30,518 bases of DNA from JAZKFR01 sp040386295 (GCA_040386295.1 JAZKFR010000165.1:1-30518); one strand, 5' to 3'; positions 21,701 to 30,303 are shown, counted from the first letter of the stretch. Program-made: numbers and translations. The notes: generated by a model not told the origin, from the sequence alone.

Positions 21701-21961
21701 TTAAGCACCCCGTTTATTGCCCGTCAATTGTTCGTATTTCACCCACAGCAATTCGCTGCTTTCAACATGCACTGGGTCTTTCGGAATGCAATCGACTGGA
21801 CATACCTCTACGCATTGCGGTGTGTCGTAGTGGCCAACGCATTCGGTACATTTCTTGGGGTCGATTTCGTAAATTTCGACGCCTTGCGCGATCGCGTTAT
21901 TCGGGCATTCTGGCTCGCACACATCGCAGTTGATACATTCGTCGGTAATGATCAGAGACAT
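21701..21961 (-). CDS. 2[4Fe-4S] ferredoxin, YfhL/FdxA-like
   Basis: An 86-residue ferredoxin with two cluster motifs: Cys9-x2-Cys12-x2-Cys15-x3-Cys19-Pro and Cys38-x2-Cys41-x8-Cys50-x3-Cys54-Pro. The 8-residue insertion in the second motif and the C-terminal extension (KDPVHVESSELLWVKYEQL) are typical of the Allochromatium/YfhL type. It carries single electrons in the cytoplasm, and its partner is unknown. AAGGAG lies about 8 nt before the ATG at 21961. It is 12 bp after coaD, the arrangement seen widely in betaproteobacteria. Confidence 0.95.
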   Translation of the reverse strand: MSLIITDECINCDVCEPECPNNAIAQGVEIYEIDPKKCTECVGHYDTPQCVEVCPVDCIPKDPVHVESSELLWVKYEQLTGNKRGA

Positions 21962-21973
21962 GGCTTTACTCCT

Positions 21974-22486
21974 TTATTTTTGAGCAGCAGACGTATTGTC
22001 TTGCATGCGTTGCTGCAATTGCTGGCGCACGGTTTCGTGTACAAATTTACTGACATCGCCGCCCATCAGCGCGATCTCGCGCACCATGGTGGCGGAGATG
22101 AACATGTATTGCTCACCGGGCGTTAGAAATACGGTTTCGACATCGGGGTGTAAATTGCGGTTCATCCCCGCCATCTGAAATTCGTATTCAAAATCGGACG
22201 CTGCGCGCAGACCACGGACGATGACTTTGGCGCCTTGGTGATGCAAAAAATCCATCAGTAAACCGTTAAAACCACAGACTTTGACATTCGGGTAAGGCGC
22301 GGTAATTTCTTGCGCCATGCGGACGCGTTGCGCTAAAGAAAAGAACGGACGTTTTGAGTGGCTCTCAGCGATGGCGACGATGACTTGATCAAACAGATTG
22401 GCCGCGCGCCGTACCAAATCTTCGTGGCCGCGTGTCATCGGATCAAAGGTGCCGGGGTAAATGGCGAGATTTTTATTCAGCTTCAA
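21974..22486 (-). CDS. coaD: phosphopantetheine adenylyltransferase
   Basis: A 170-residue nucleotidyltransferase. IYPGTFDPMTRGHEDLV has the T/HxGH motif, IVRGLRAASDFEYEFQM is the substrate-binding segment, and ISATMVREIALMGGDVSKFV matches the ISST.VR motif. It joins AMP to 4'-phosphopantetheine to give dephospho-CoA, the penultimate step in CoA synthesis. The start is TTG at 22486, overlapping the rsmD stop by four bases (TTGA); GGAG lies about 9 nt upstream, and the N-terminus LNKNLAIYPGTFDP matches family length. No better ATG is available. Confidence 0.95.
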   Translation of the reverse strand: MKLNKNLAIYPGTFDPMTRGHEDLVRRAANLFDQVIVAIAESHSKRPFFSLAQRVRMAQEITAPYPNVKVCGFNGLLMDFLHHQGAKVIVRGLRAASDFEYEFQMAGMNRNLHPDVETVFLTPGEQYMFISATMVREIALMGGDVSKFVHETVRQQLQQRMQDNTSAAQK

Positions 22487-23145
22487 TCTGAGTTACTCCA
22501 AGCGTGGGGTGCTGCCGGGGGTGCCAGCAGCTCATTTTGCCCGTTTGCGCGTAAGGGCGCATCCGAGTTGCGCTGCATTAGATGGTAAAAAACCTGGCCA
22601 GCCTTGCCGCGCCGAACCGTGTGCCAATCGCCGCAAGACTCAAGCGGTGCTTCGGACTCGGCGTAAATGCGTGCCGTTGCGGTGAGACGGCGCGCCAGCC
22701 AAGGGGTGATTTTCTCGATCCAGCCTTGCGCGTAAGGCGGGTCGAGGAAGAGTAGGTCAAACTGTTGGCGCGTCGTACTGGCAAATTTCAGCGCATCGCT
22801 GCGCACAATGTGTAGGCGCTGTGCACCAGGGGTTATGGGTTTGCTTGGCGCATTAGTCACATCAGGCGTACCGAGCAGGCTGCTCGCGTTGCGCGACAAA
22901 GCGGCGCATACCGCCGGGCTTTGTTCAACCAAGACCACCTGTGCTGCGCCGCGCGAGGCGGCCTCAAAGCCTAAGGCACCGCTACCGGCAAACAAATCAA
23001 GACAGTTTAAGCCGCTTAAATCTTGCCCTAACCAGTTAAACAGGGTCTCGCGCACCCGATCCGGCGTTGGCCGTAAGCCGATCGCCTCGGGAAAACGCAA
23101 AACCCGCCTGCGCCATTCGCCACCAATGATGCGCACTGAGTTCAT
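22483..23145 (-). CDS. rsmD: 16S rRNA (guanine-966-N2) methyltransferase
   Basis: A 220-residue methyltransferase. The N-terminus MNSVRIIGGEWRRRVLRFP with LRPTPDRVRETLFNWL is typical of RsmD. The S-adenosylmethionine site is CLDLFAGSGALGFEAASRGA at about 48-67, and the catalytic motif is LFLDPPY with DPPY at 135-138. It methylates N2 of G966 in 16S rRNA during small-subunit assembly. The ATG at 23145 is chosen by homology; the frame runs further upstream into the M16 gene. There is a short insertion with Pro and Thr near residues 92-108. It ends in a TTGA overlap with coaD. Confidence 0.93.
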   Translation of the reverse strand: MNSVRIIGGEWRRRVLRFPEAIGLRPTPDRVRETLFNWLGQDLSGLNCLDLFAGSGALGFEAASRGAAQVVLVEQSPAVCAALSRNASSLLGTPDVTNAPSKPITPGAQRLHIVRSDALKFASTTRQQFDLLFLDPPYAQGWIEKITPWLARRLTATARIYAESEAPLESCGDWHTVRRGKAGQVFYHLMQRNSDAPLRANGQNELLAPPAAPHAWSNSD

Positions 23146-23158
23146 GCGGCGCTTTGCC

Positions 23159-24529
23159 TCACTCTTTTGCCTCAGCGCCAACCACCACAGTGATGAGTTT
23201 TTCAGGCTGTACGTGGCGGGCAAAAGCGGCTCTGATGTCAGCGCCAGTGACTTGCTCGATTTGTCCCGTGTAGCGCTCTAGGTAATCCAAAGGCAGTTGA
23301 TAAAAACCGATGACGGCGACGTTTTCGAGAATTTTCCGGTTGCTGTCGAGGCGCAACGGAAAGCTGCCGGTCAAGTACTGTTGCGCGGCTTTCAACTCAG
23401 ACTTGCTAGGGCCTTCACGCAGAAAATCAGCGAGCACTTGACGCGTTAGCTGCAAGGCGTCGTTAGCCTGACTTTTTTTGGTTTGCAAACCAATTTGAAA
23501 AGGCCCGGGCGCAGCCAGCGGATGAAAATAGCTGTAGACGCTGTAAGCAAAACCGCGTTTGTCGCGCACCTCCTGCATCAGGCGTGACGAAAAGCCACCG
23601 CCACCTAAGATGTAATTGCCAACTAACAAGGGGAAGAAATCAGCGTCGCCACGGGCGATGGCGGGTAAGCCGATGAGTAAATGCGCTTGTGCTGCGGGAT
23701 GCGCGATGCGTAGTTCATGTGTTTGATCAGATGCTTGATCAGACGAGGAACTTTGCTCGGGAATCGAGCTGGGTAACGGCGAGGGCGCGGCGCCGGGGGG
23801 CAAATCAGCGGTCAGCTGTTGCGCCAGCAGCTCAGCTTCGGCGCGCTGCAGATCACCGACAATCGACACGGTCGCTGCGCGTGCCCGGTAGTGCTGTTGA
23901 TAAAAAGCGAGCAGATCGGCGCGATTGAGCTGACTTAAAGAATCCGGCGTTGCCTGCTGTGCATAGGGGTGCGTGCCGTATAGCGCACGCCAGAAGGCTT
24001 GCCCGGCGATTGTTTCAGGGCGTGTTAAAGCTTCTTTTAAAGAGGCCAAACTGCGTGCCTGTTCGCGCGCAAAAATCGGCTCGGCAAAACGCGGGCGGCT
24101 CAATACCTTGTGCAGCAGAGCCAGCGCAGGCTGGCGCTTGTCGGGCATCGACAGGGTACGTAAAGCCAACGTGGCACGATCCATATCGACCCCGCCCGCA
24201 AGCTGCGCACCTAAATCGGCCAGCTGCTCGCCTAGTTGCTGCTCGTCTAGGCCTGCGCTGCCCAACTCAAGCAAGCTGCGCGTTAACGCCGCCACGCCTG
24301 CTTTATTTGGCGAGTCGTACGCTGTGCCTGCAGCAAAGTCGATTTGTACGTCGAGCATGGGTAGGCTGTGGTTTTCGACAAAAAAGACCCGCGCGCCAGA
24401 GTCCGTTAGCCAATGCGCGATGGCGGGCGCCGCCAGGCTAGGCTGAGCCATGAGTGAGAGCAAAGCGGCGCAGAGCAGACCAAGCCGACGTGGCAGCAGG
24501 CGAGAAAATTGGCTTGATGAGGCATTCAT
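23159..24529 (-). CDS. M16 family protein lacking the zinc motif (inactive partner)
   Basis: A 456-residue exported protein of the M16 family with a signal peptide at 1-33 (LLCAALLSLMAQPSLAA). At the place of HxxEH it reads GVAALTRSLLELG: the expected two His and the Glu are Ala81, Ser85 and Arg84, so zinc cannot be bound. The C-terminal half keeps the substrate-binding R/Y pair (SSRLMQEVRDKRGFAYSVYS). In M16B heterodimers the active subunit supplies zinc and the inactive one helps bind substrate. A Pro/Ser-rich linker near 247-267 joins the halves. It lies 83 bp after the active subunit gene and 13 bp before rsmD. Confidence 0.9.
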   Translation of the reverse strand: MNASSSQFSRLLPRRLGLLCAALLSLMAQPSLAAPAIAHWLTDSGARVFFVENHSLPMLDVQIDFAAGTAYDSPNKAGVAALTRSLLELGSAGLDEQQLGEQLADLGAQLAGGVDMDRATLALRTLSMPDKRQPALALLHKVLSRPRFAEPIFAREQARSLASLKEALTRPETIAGQAFWRALYGTHPYAQQATPDSLSQLNRADLLAFYQQHYRARAATVSIVGDLQRAEAELLAQQLTADLPPGAAPSPLPSSIPEQSSSSDQASDQTHELRIAHPAAQAHLLIGLPAIARGDADFFPLLVGNYILGGGGFSSRLMQEVRDKRGFAYSVYSYFHPLAAPGPFQIGLQTKKSQANDALQLTRQVLADFLREGPSKSELKAAQQYLTGSFPLRLDSNRKILENVAVIGFYQLPLDYLERYTGQIEQVTGADIRAAFARHVQPEKLITVVVGAEAKE

Positions 24530-24612
24530 GGTTTTTTATTTCCTGTATTTCGTTAGGGCAAGATGCCGCTAAGTAAGGCTGTGCAAGGCATGGACAGTTT
24601 TTTGCCAATACG

Positions 24613-25980
24613 CTAACGCTGCGCCGCAGTTTTACGCGCGGCGTTGGGCAAAGCTTGTGGTTGCAATTCGCCGACGCTGAGTCGCTCATCAACAAAGTAT
24701 TTTTGCGCAACCGCTTGCACCGCTTCTGCTGTCACAGCTTGGCGTTGCTCGGTCATGCGGGCGTCCAGGTGGTAATCAATGCCGACGGCTTCGAGTTGGC
24801 CGATGTCCATGGCGCGTTCAAACATCGCATCTAATTTGTACACCTGGTGTGCGAGCAATTGTGCCTTGGCACGCGCCAACTCGGTTTGGCTGACCCCGTT
24901 TTGCTGAATTCGCGCAATCTCGGCGCGCAAGCCTGCTTCTAGCTGAGCAACCGTTTTCCCCTCGCTCGGCGAGCCTTGCAGGTAAAACATGCCCGGTCCG
25001 CGCGCCGTACTGTCGTAACTGGCGCCGACTTCAACGGCCAGCGCCTGCGCGCGAACCAAGTGTTGCGGCAAACGCGCAGCTTCGTAGCCGTCGAGAATCG
25101 CTGCGAGCATTTCCAAGGCGTAGGGTTCAAGATCCTGCGTCGGGTCGCGCAACACCGGAACCTTATAGCCCATCAGCAGCACCGGCAAAGCCGCAGGGGC
25201 TTTTAAGCTCAGGCGGCGCACGCCGTCTTGCGCGGCTTCTTCTTGCGCTTTGCGCAGCGGCAAAGGACGTGCTTCAAGCGCGCCGTAGTACGTTTCTGCC
25301 CACTTAAAAACCTGCTCGTGCGCGACATCGCCGACGATGACCACGTAGGCGTTATTCGGCAAATACCAGCGCTCGTACCAAGCACGCGCGTCTTGCACGC
25401 TCATATTTTCCAGGTCGTTCATCCAACCAATGATCGGCACGCGGTAGGGGTGAGATTGAAAAGCCATCGCGTTCAATTGCTCAAATAGTTTGGCCGGCGC
25501 TTGATCGTCGGTACGCATTCGACGCTCTTCCATCACCACCTTGATCTCTTGTGCAAAAGCCGACGCATCGAGGCTGAGATGCCGCATACGATCCGCCTCT
25601 AGCTGCATTACCTCGGCTAGTTTCTGGCTTGGTACCTGTTGAAAATAGGCGGTGTAATCACGGCTGGTAAACGCATTGTCACGCCCACCGACGGCGGCCA
25701 CGCGCCGATTAAACTCACCTGGCCCAACGCTAGGCGTGCCTTTAAACATCATGTGTTCGAGCACGTGCGCTACGCCGGTAGTCCCGTTTTGTTCGTCGAC
25801 ACTGCCGGCGCGGTACCACACCATATGCACCGCCGTTGGCGCACGGTGATCCTCTTGCACGATCACGCGCAAGCCATTGCGCAAACTGTGTTCAAAAATT
25901 GGGCTGGCGGCAGCGCAGGGGAGCGCCAAAATAGCCGAGACCAGGGTAAGAAAACGCCACTGCGCTCTGAAGTAAGACAT
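24613..25980 (-). CDS. M16 family zinc peptidase (active subunit)
   Basis: A 455-residue exported peptidase. The signal peptide covers 1-25 (FLTLVSAILALPCAAA). The zinc motif HVLEH is at 72-76, and the third ligand Glu lies about 75 residues later in KVVMEERRM (151-152). GTTGVAHVLEHMMFKGT and GRDNAFTSRDYTAYFQQVP are well conserved. It should digest peptides in the periplasm. With the downstream inactive paralog it probably forms a heterodimer like other pitrilysin-type pairs. It begins at ATG 25980, divergent from ftsY. Confidence 0.93.
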   Translation of the reverse strand: MSYFRAQWRFLTLVSAILALPCAAASPIFEHSLRNGLRVIVQEDHRAPTAVHMVWYRAGSVDEQNGTTGVAHVLEHMMFKGTPSVGPGEFNRRVAAVGGRDNAFTSRDYTAYFQQVPSQKLAEVMQLEADRMRHLSLDASAFAQEIKVVMEERRMRTDDQAPAKLFEQLNAMAFQSHPYRVPIIGWMNDLENMSVQDARAWYERWYLPNNAYVVIVGDVAHEQVFKWAETYYGALEARPLPLRKAQEEAAQDGVRRLSLKAPAALPVLLMGYKVPVLRDPTQDLEPYALEMLAAILDGYEAARLPQHLVRAQALAVEVGASYDSTARGPGMFYLQGSPSEGKTVAQLEAGLRAEIARIQQNGVSQTELARAKAQLLAHQVYKLDAMFERAMDIGQLEAVGIDYHLDARMTEQRQAVTAEAVQAVAQKYFVDERLSVGELQPQALPNAARKTAAQR

Positions 25981-26098
25981 GGTGGTTGATCGCTTCTGAT
26001 AGAATTTGCGACGGTTTGAGAAGGGGAAAAGCAGGAAAAAATAAGCAGGCGCATCTTATCATCGCCGCCGCGACTACAGAGATGCGGCGCGCAGACTC

Positions 26099-26130
26099 AA
26101 ATTCTCGATTTCTCAATTTCTCAACTTCTC
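26099..26130. repeat. degenerate octamer tandem repeat, AATTTCTC-like x 4
   Basis: Four units with variation: AAATTCTC (26099-26106), GATTTCTC (26107-26114), AATTTCTC (26115-26122) and AACTTCTC (26123-26130), all ending TTCTC or TTTCTC. It lies in the 262-bp gap between the divergent M16 peptidase and ftsY genes, about 113 bp before the ftsY start. No other strong feature was seen in that gap. Confidence 0.7.
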
Positions 26131-26242
26131 AAACGTTCTCGCCACACCCGATTGCTCGCTCACCCGTGAGTGCGCCGATGCCAGGCGCCAGCCAGCTGAG
26201 TCGCAGCGAACAAACCGATTAAATACCCAGAGCCCAAATTTC

Positions 26243-27220
26243 ATGTTCAGCTTTTTGAAGAAAACCCCTACCAGCCCTGCCTTGAGCGACTCGGATATCC
26301 CCGCCACCGCCCCTGTTTCTTGGCGTGAGCGCCTACAGCAAGGCCTCGCACGCACGCGTCAGCAGCTGGGCGGGCAGATTAAATCACTGTTTGCCCGAGG
26401 CAAAATTGACGCCGAACTACTCGATGAACTCGAAACCCTGCTGCTCACCAGCGATGTCGGCATGGAAGCGACGCAGCATCTACTCGGCGAATTAAAAACC
26501 TTTGCCAAGCAAAATCCGCAAGCTAGCCCACAAGCAATGCAAGACGCGCTGGCGGCAGCCTTGCTCGCGTTGTTAAAACCGCTAGAACAAGGGCTCAAGC
26601 TTGAGGCGCACAAGCCTTTTATCATCATGCTGGCTGGCGTCAATGGCGCGGGCAAAACCACCTCCATCGGCAAATTGGCCAAATATTTTCAGGCGCAAGG
26701 CAAATCGGTTCTGTTGGCGGCGGGCGACACCTTCCGCGCCGCTGCGCGCGAGCAGCTACAAGCCTGGGGCGAACAGAACAATATCGCGGTCATCGCCCAG
26801 GTTTCGGGTGATCCGGGCGCGGTCATTTTTGACGCGATTGCTGCGGCTAAAGCGCGAGGCATCGATATCGTGCTCGCCGATACGGCAGGCCGCCTGCCGA
26901 CGCAGCTGCATTTGATGGAAGAAATCGCCAAGGTTCGTCGTGTGATTCAAAAAGCCGACCCGTCCGGGCCGCATGAAACCCTGCTCGTGCTCGACGCCAA
27001 CATTGGGCAAAACGCCTTACAGCAAGTTAAAGCCTTTGACCAAGCGATCCAAATCAGCGGCCTGATACTGACCAAACTCGACGGCACCGCCAAAGGCGGC
27101 ATCGTCGCGGCGATTGCACGGCAGGCGCCCAAGCCGATTCGTTTTATTGGCGTTGGCGAAGGCATCGACGACTTGCGACCCTTCGACGCGCACGATTTTG
27201 TGAAAGCGCTCTTTGCATGA
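26243..27220 (+). CDS. ftsY: signal recognition particle receptor FtsY
   Basis: A 325-residue SRP GTPase. The N-domain helical bundle at about 25-110 contains RERLQQGLARTRQQLGGQIKSLF. The G domain has GVNGAGKTT at 132-140, DTFRAAAREQL at 162-172, DTAGR at 213-217 and TKLDGTAKGG at 277-286. FtsY docks ribosome-bound SRP on the inner membrane. The acidic A-domain of E. coli FtsY is nearly absent, as usual in betaproteobacteria. The ribosome site before the ATG is weak, but the start MFSFLKK matches the family. It overlaps ftsE as ATGA. Confidence 0.97.
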   Translation: MFSFLKKTPTSPALSDSDIPATAPVSWRERLQQGLARTRQQLGGQIKSLFARGKIDAELLDELETLLLTSDVGMEATQHLLGELKTFAKQNPQASPQAMQDALAAALLALLKPLEQGLKLEAHKPFIIMLAGVNGAGKTTSIGKLAKYFQAQGKSVLLAAGDTFRAAAREQLQAWGEQNNIAVIAQVSGDPGAVIFDAIAAAKARGIDIVLADTAGRLPTQLHLMEEIAKVRRVIQKADPSGPHETLLVLDANIGQNALQQVKAFDQAIQISGLILTKLDGTAKGGIVAAIARQAPKPIRFIGVGEGIDDLRPFDAHDFVKALFA

Positions 27221-27921
27221 TCGTTGCTAACGCCCTCAGCAAACGCTACGCGGAAGGCTTGATCGCGCTCGATCAGCTTAGCTTCTGTATCGAGCCTGGT
27301 GAGCTGGTCTTGCTCACGGGACACTCCGGCGCGGGCAAATCCACCTTATTTCGCCTGATCGCGGCGATTGAACGACCGACTTCGGGCAGCATCCTGGTCA
27401 ATGGGCAGAACCTTGGCGCGCTCAAAGCGCACGCGATTCCTTATTTGCGTCGCCAATTGGGCCTGATTTTCCAAGACCAGAAACTGCTGTTTGACCGCAG
27501 TGTGCTCGATAACGTCTTGTTGCCATTGGCGATCACCGGCTTGCCGCTTAAAGAAGCCAAGCGCCGTGCGCGCGCTGCGCTCGATAAAGTGGGTTTGTTG
27601 GCGCGCGAAAAAGCGCAGCCGATTGCGCTCTCGGGCGGTGAGCAACAACGCTTGGCCATCGCCCGCGCGGTAGTCAATCGCCCCGCCATTTTGCTTGCCG
27701 ACGAGCCGACGGCCAATCTTGATAGCGATTCGGCGGCGCAGATTCTGGAGATTTTTCGCGCCTTTCACCAAGTTGGTGTCAGCGTCGTGATTGCTAGCCA
27801 CGACACGCAATGGATCAGCCACCTCAAACCTCGTTTGTTCCACCTCAAGCAGGGCAAACTACTCCCGCCGCTTGACCCAGCGCCAGCGCTCGGCAGCACC
27901 CACCCAGACCAAAAACAGTGA
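27217..27921 (+). CDS. ftsE: cell-division ATP-binding protein FtsE
   Basis: A 234-residue ABC ATPase. Walker A is GHSGAGKST at 35-43, the Q-loop FQDQ at 85-88, the signature LSGGEQQ at 138-144 and Walker B ILLADE at 158-163. FtsEX links ATP hydrolysis at the septum to activation of cell-wall hydrolases. It overlaps ftsY by four bases and is followed by ftsX after 7 bp, so the three are probably one transcript. The C-terminus has a short Pro/Ala-rich extension. Confidence 0.96.
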   Translation: MIVANALSKRYAEGLIALDQLSFCIEPGELVLLTGHSGAGKSTLFRLIAAIERPTSGSILVNGQNLGALKAHAIPYLRRQLGLIFQDQKLLFDRSVLDNVLLPLAITGLPLKEAKRRARAALDKVGLLAREKAQPIALSGGEQQRLAIARAVVNRPAILLADEPTANLDSDSAAQILEIFRAFHQVGVSVVIASHDTQWISHLKPRLFHLKQGKLLPPLDPAPALGSTHPDQKQ

Positions 27922-27928
27922 GTACGCC

Positions 27929-28858
27929 ATGATTTCTTGGCTCGCCCAACATCGCAACGCCCTATTCGACGCCCTAGGGCGATTGCGCAAATCACCGCTC
28001 AATACCCTGCTCTCCTTGCTCGTCATCGGCATTAGTCTGACCCTGCCCAGCGCCGCCTGGCTTCTGCTCGACAATGTGCGCAGCCTCGCGCAAGGTGCTG
28101 CCAACGTTCAGCAAATTAGCCTCTTCATGAGCCTGGACGCGAGTCGCCAAGACAGTGAGGCGGTGGCGCAACGTCTACGCCAGCTCAGTCAGGGGCAAAA
28201 TCATGAGTCGCCCAATCTGCGCTGGCGCTTTGTTCCGCGTGCCGACGCCTTGGCTGATTTAAAGGCCGGGCCGGGCATGGCAGAAATTATCAGCAGCCTG
28301 CCGCAGAACCCTTTGCCCGATGCCTTCATCGTCGACCCAGTCGAGCACGACGCCGCTGCGCTCAGCGCCCTGGCCGAACAATTTGCGCAGTGGCCTAAAG
28401 TAGCTCATGTACAACTCGATTCGGCCTGGGTGAAGCGCTTAGACGCTTTTTTACGTTTGGGTAAAAATCTCATCGTGCTGCTCAGCGTACTGTTTGCCAG
28501 TGGCCTGATCGCCATCACGTTTAACACCATCCGCCTACAGATTTTTGCGCAGTCGGCTGAGATCGAGTTGGCGCAATTGATTGGCGCAAGTAGCGCTTTT
28601 CTCCAACGTCCATTCCATTATTTCGGCGCACTCCAAGGTGCTTTAGGCGGCCTGTTTGCGGCACTGCTGGTCGCCGTTGGGCAACATTTGCTGACGCCCC
28701 CGGTGGCCGAATTGGTCACGCTCTACGGCGGTCAATTTGTTTTGCATGGACTGTCTTGGTCAGAGCACGCCATCCTGATTGCCAGCGCCAGTGCGCTTGG
28801 CTGGCTCGGCGCGCAGCTGTCTCTGCTCATCCATTTGCAGCAAAACAAAAGCGCTTAA
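27929..28858 (+). CDS. ftsX: cell-division protein FtsX
   Basis: A 309-residue membrane protein with four transmembrane helices. These are near 22-47 (SPLNTLLSLLVIGISLTLPSAAWLLL), about 172-197 (LIVLLSVLFASGLIAITFNTIRL), 222-248 (FGALQGALGGLFAALLVAV) and 280-300. A periplasmic loop of about 120 residues lies between the first and second. The motif QSAEIELAQLIGAS before helix three is shared by FtsX proteins. It partners FtsE and regulates peptidoglycan hydrolase activators. The ATG at 27929 is chosen because it lies just after ftsE and gives the family N-terminus; upstream in-frame codons lie within ftsE. Confidence 0.95.
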   Translation: MISWLAQHRNALFDALGRLRKSPLNTLLSLLVIGISLTLPSAAWLLLDNVRSLAQGAANVQQISLFMSLDASRQDSEAVAQRLRQLSQGQNHESPNLRWRFVPRADALADLKAGPGMAEIISSLPQNPLPDAFIVDPVEHDAAALSALAEQFAQWPKVAHVQLDSAWVKRLDAFLRLGKNLIVLLSVLFASGLIAITFNTIRLQIFAQSAEIELAQLIGASSAFLQRPFHYFGALQGALGGLFAALLVAVGQHLLTPPVAELVTLYGGQFVLHGLSWSEHAILIASASALGWLGAQLSLLIHLQQNKSA

Positions 28859-28890
28859 TCGACTAAGCGATCAAGCGCCAAGGTATAGCA

Positions 28891-28914
28891 CAGACTCAGA
28901 CTCAGACGCAGTCT
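28891..28914. repeat. degenerate hexamer repeat, CAGACT-like x 4
   Basis: CAGACT (28891-28896), CAGACT (28897-28902), CAGACG (28903-28908) and CAGTCT (28909-28914). AGACT and AGTCT can also pair as a 5-bp stem with a 7-nt loop. It sits in the 82-bp gap between convergent ftsX and the dihydroorotase gene, where terminators for both are expected. Confidence 0.6.
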
Positions 28915-28940
28915 CAGGCGCGACTGCGTTCTCTCCAATA

Positions 28941-30302
28941 TTAGGTTTCAGCCTGCGCCGTAAATACCACCGCGCCGCGCCGCAGGGTGGTGCGCACACG
29001 ACCGCGTAGTTCGCGCCCCAAAAACAAAGTATTTTTCCCCCGGCTGAGCAAGCTTTCTGCACTGACACACCAGCGCTGCTCGAGGTCAACCAAGGCCAGG
29101 TCTGCCGACATGCCGGGCGTTAAAGCGCCGGCTGCGATACCCAGAATCCGCGCCGGATCGCAGCTAATCCGCGCCAGCGCAGTGGTCAGCGGCAGCTGAT
29201 TTTCGTTTGCCCATTGCAGGGTCAGCGGCAAAAGCAACTCAAGGGCTGTGGCGCCGGGCAAAGCCTCGGTAAACGGCAACTGCTTGCCATCAGCGCTGAG
29301 CGGCGTGTGATCGGAACAGAGCACGGCGAGTCCTTCAGCCACCGCAGCACGCAAAGCGGCACGATCCTCGACAGAACGCAAAGGCGGAATGAAGCGCGCC
29401 TGCGGGTCAAAATAGGCAATATCCTGCTCAGAACAGTGCAGATGATGAATGCCGACATCACAAGTGACGGCCAATCCGCCTGCCTGTGCAGCACGAACCA
29501 AAGCGATGCCCGCCGCAGAGGAAATCCGGGTAATGTGCAAACGCACCCCGCTCACCTGCGCCAATTGCAGCGCCGTCGATAAAGCCACCGTTTCAGCGCA
29601 GACCGGGATCCCGACCAAGCCCAGTCGCGTTGCTACTTCGCCGTCATGCGCCACGCCTTGCTGCGCTAAATAGCCGTCTTGCGCTTGCCAATGAACCGGA
29701 CAGTCAAACGTGGCGGCGTATTGAAACGCACGCAATAACACTGCGCTATCGACCAGCGGCCTTTGCGCATGCGAAAAGGCAATGCAGCCAGCGCGATGAA
29801 GCTTGTGCAATTGGGCGAGCTTTTCGCCGGCCAGGCCTTGGGTTAAGGCGCCCATCGGCAACACCTGAGCCAAACCTAAATTTTGGCTATGACGCACCAA
29901 GCGTTCAACCAGCGCGGGATCGTCCAACAGCGGATCGGTATCGGGTGGGCAAAGTAAATGGGTGACGCCACCGGCCAGCGCCGCGCGCAATTCTGTTTCC
30001 ATGTCGCGACCCAAACGACTCGACAGATCGACCAAGCCAGGGATCACCGCCAAACCCTGCGCATCGAGCGTGCATTCAGCCACAAAACCGGGTGGGATTC
30101 GTCCAGGCTCATCCACAGCAAGGATTCGCCCAGCAGCCAAAAAAAGGTCTAGGGGGCGATCAATTCCATTTTTAGGGTCGATCACACGACCATTTTTGAT
30201 GTGCGTTGTCGGCACCCGCGGAGGCGTGCTCAAGGCAGCTGTACTAGGCAGCTGCTGCGCCTTCTGCAGAGCTTGTATTTCCTGATTCTGCATTTTCTGC
30301 AT
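28941..30302 (-). CDS. pyrC': non-catalytic dihydroorotase-like protein, ATCase partner (PyrC', PyrX)
   Basis: A 453-residue member of the dihydroorotase/amidohydrolase family, but without the metal site. Where active enzymes have D-x-H-x-H-x-R, it reads VDLSSRL at 91-97: Ser and Arg replace the two His. The later His of the HxxH-like segment is Arg (LHITRISS). The Asp of CSDHTPL is kept. In Pseudomonas and Burkholderiales such a pseudo-dihydroorotase forms a complex with PyrB and is needed for aspartate transcarbamoylase assembly, while another gene makes the active enzyme. It starts 4 bp after the pyrB stop. The N-terminus extends about 33 residues before the usual start HIKNGRVIDP; the extension begins with a 9-bp duplication (MQKMQN). 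Confidence 0.9.
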   Translation of the reverse strand: MQKMQNQEIQALQKAQQLPSTAALSTPPRVPTTHIKNGRVIDPKNGIDRPLDLFLAAGRILAVDEPGRIPPGFVAECTLDAQGLAVIPGLVDLSSRLGRDMETELRAALAGGVTHLLCPPDTDPLLDDPALVERLVRHSQNLGLAQVLPMGALTQGLAGEKLAQLHKLHRAGCIAFSHAQRPLVDSAVLLRAFQYAATFDCPVHWQAQDGYLAQQGVAHDGEVATRLGLVGIPVCAETVALSTALQLAQVSGVRLHITRISSAAGIALVRAAQAGGLAVTCDVGIHHLHCSEQDIAYFDPQARFIPPLRSVEDRAALRAAVAEGLAVLCSDHTPLSADGKQLPFTEALPGATALELLLPLTLQWANENQLPLTTALARISCDPARILGIAAGALTPGMSADLALVDLEQRWCVSAESLLSRGKNTLFLGRELRGRVRTTLRRGAVVFTAQAET

Positions 30303-30303
30303 T
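30286..30303. repeat. 9-bp tandem duplication at the pyrC' start
   Basis: TTCTGCATT is present twice (30286-30294 and 30295-30303). On the minus strand this gives two in-frame ATGs, so the first residues read MQKMQN. It lies in the 4-bp junction and start region between pyrB and pyrC'. Confidence 0.7.
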
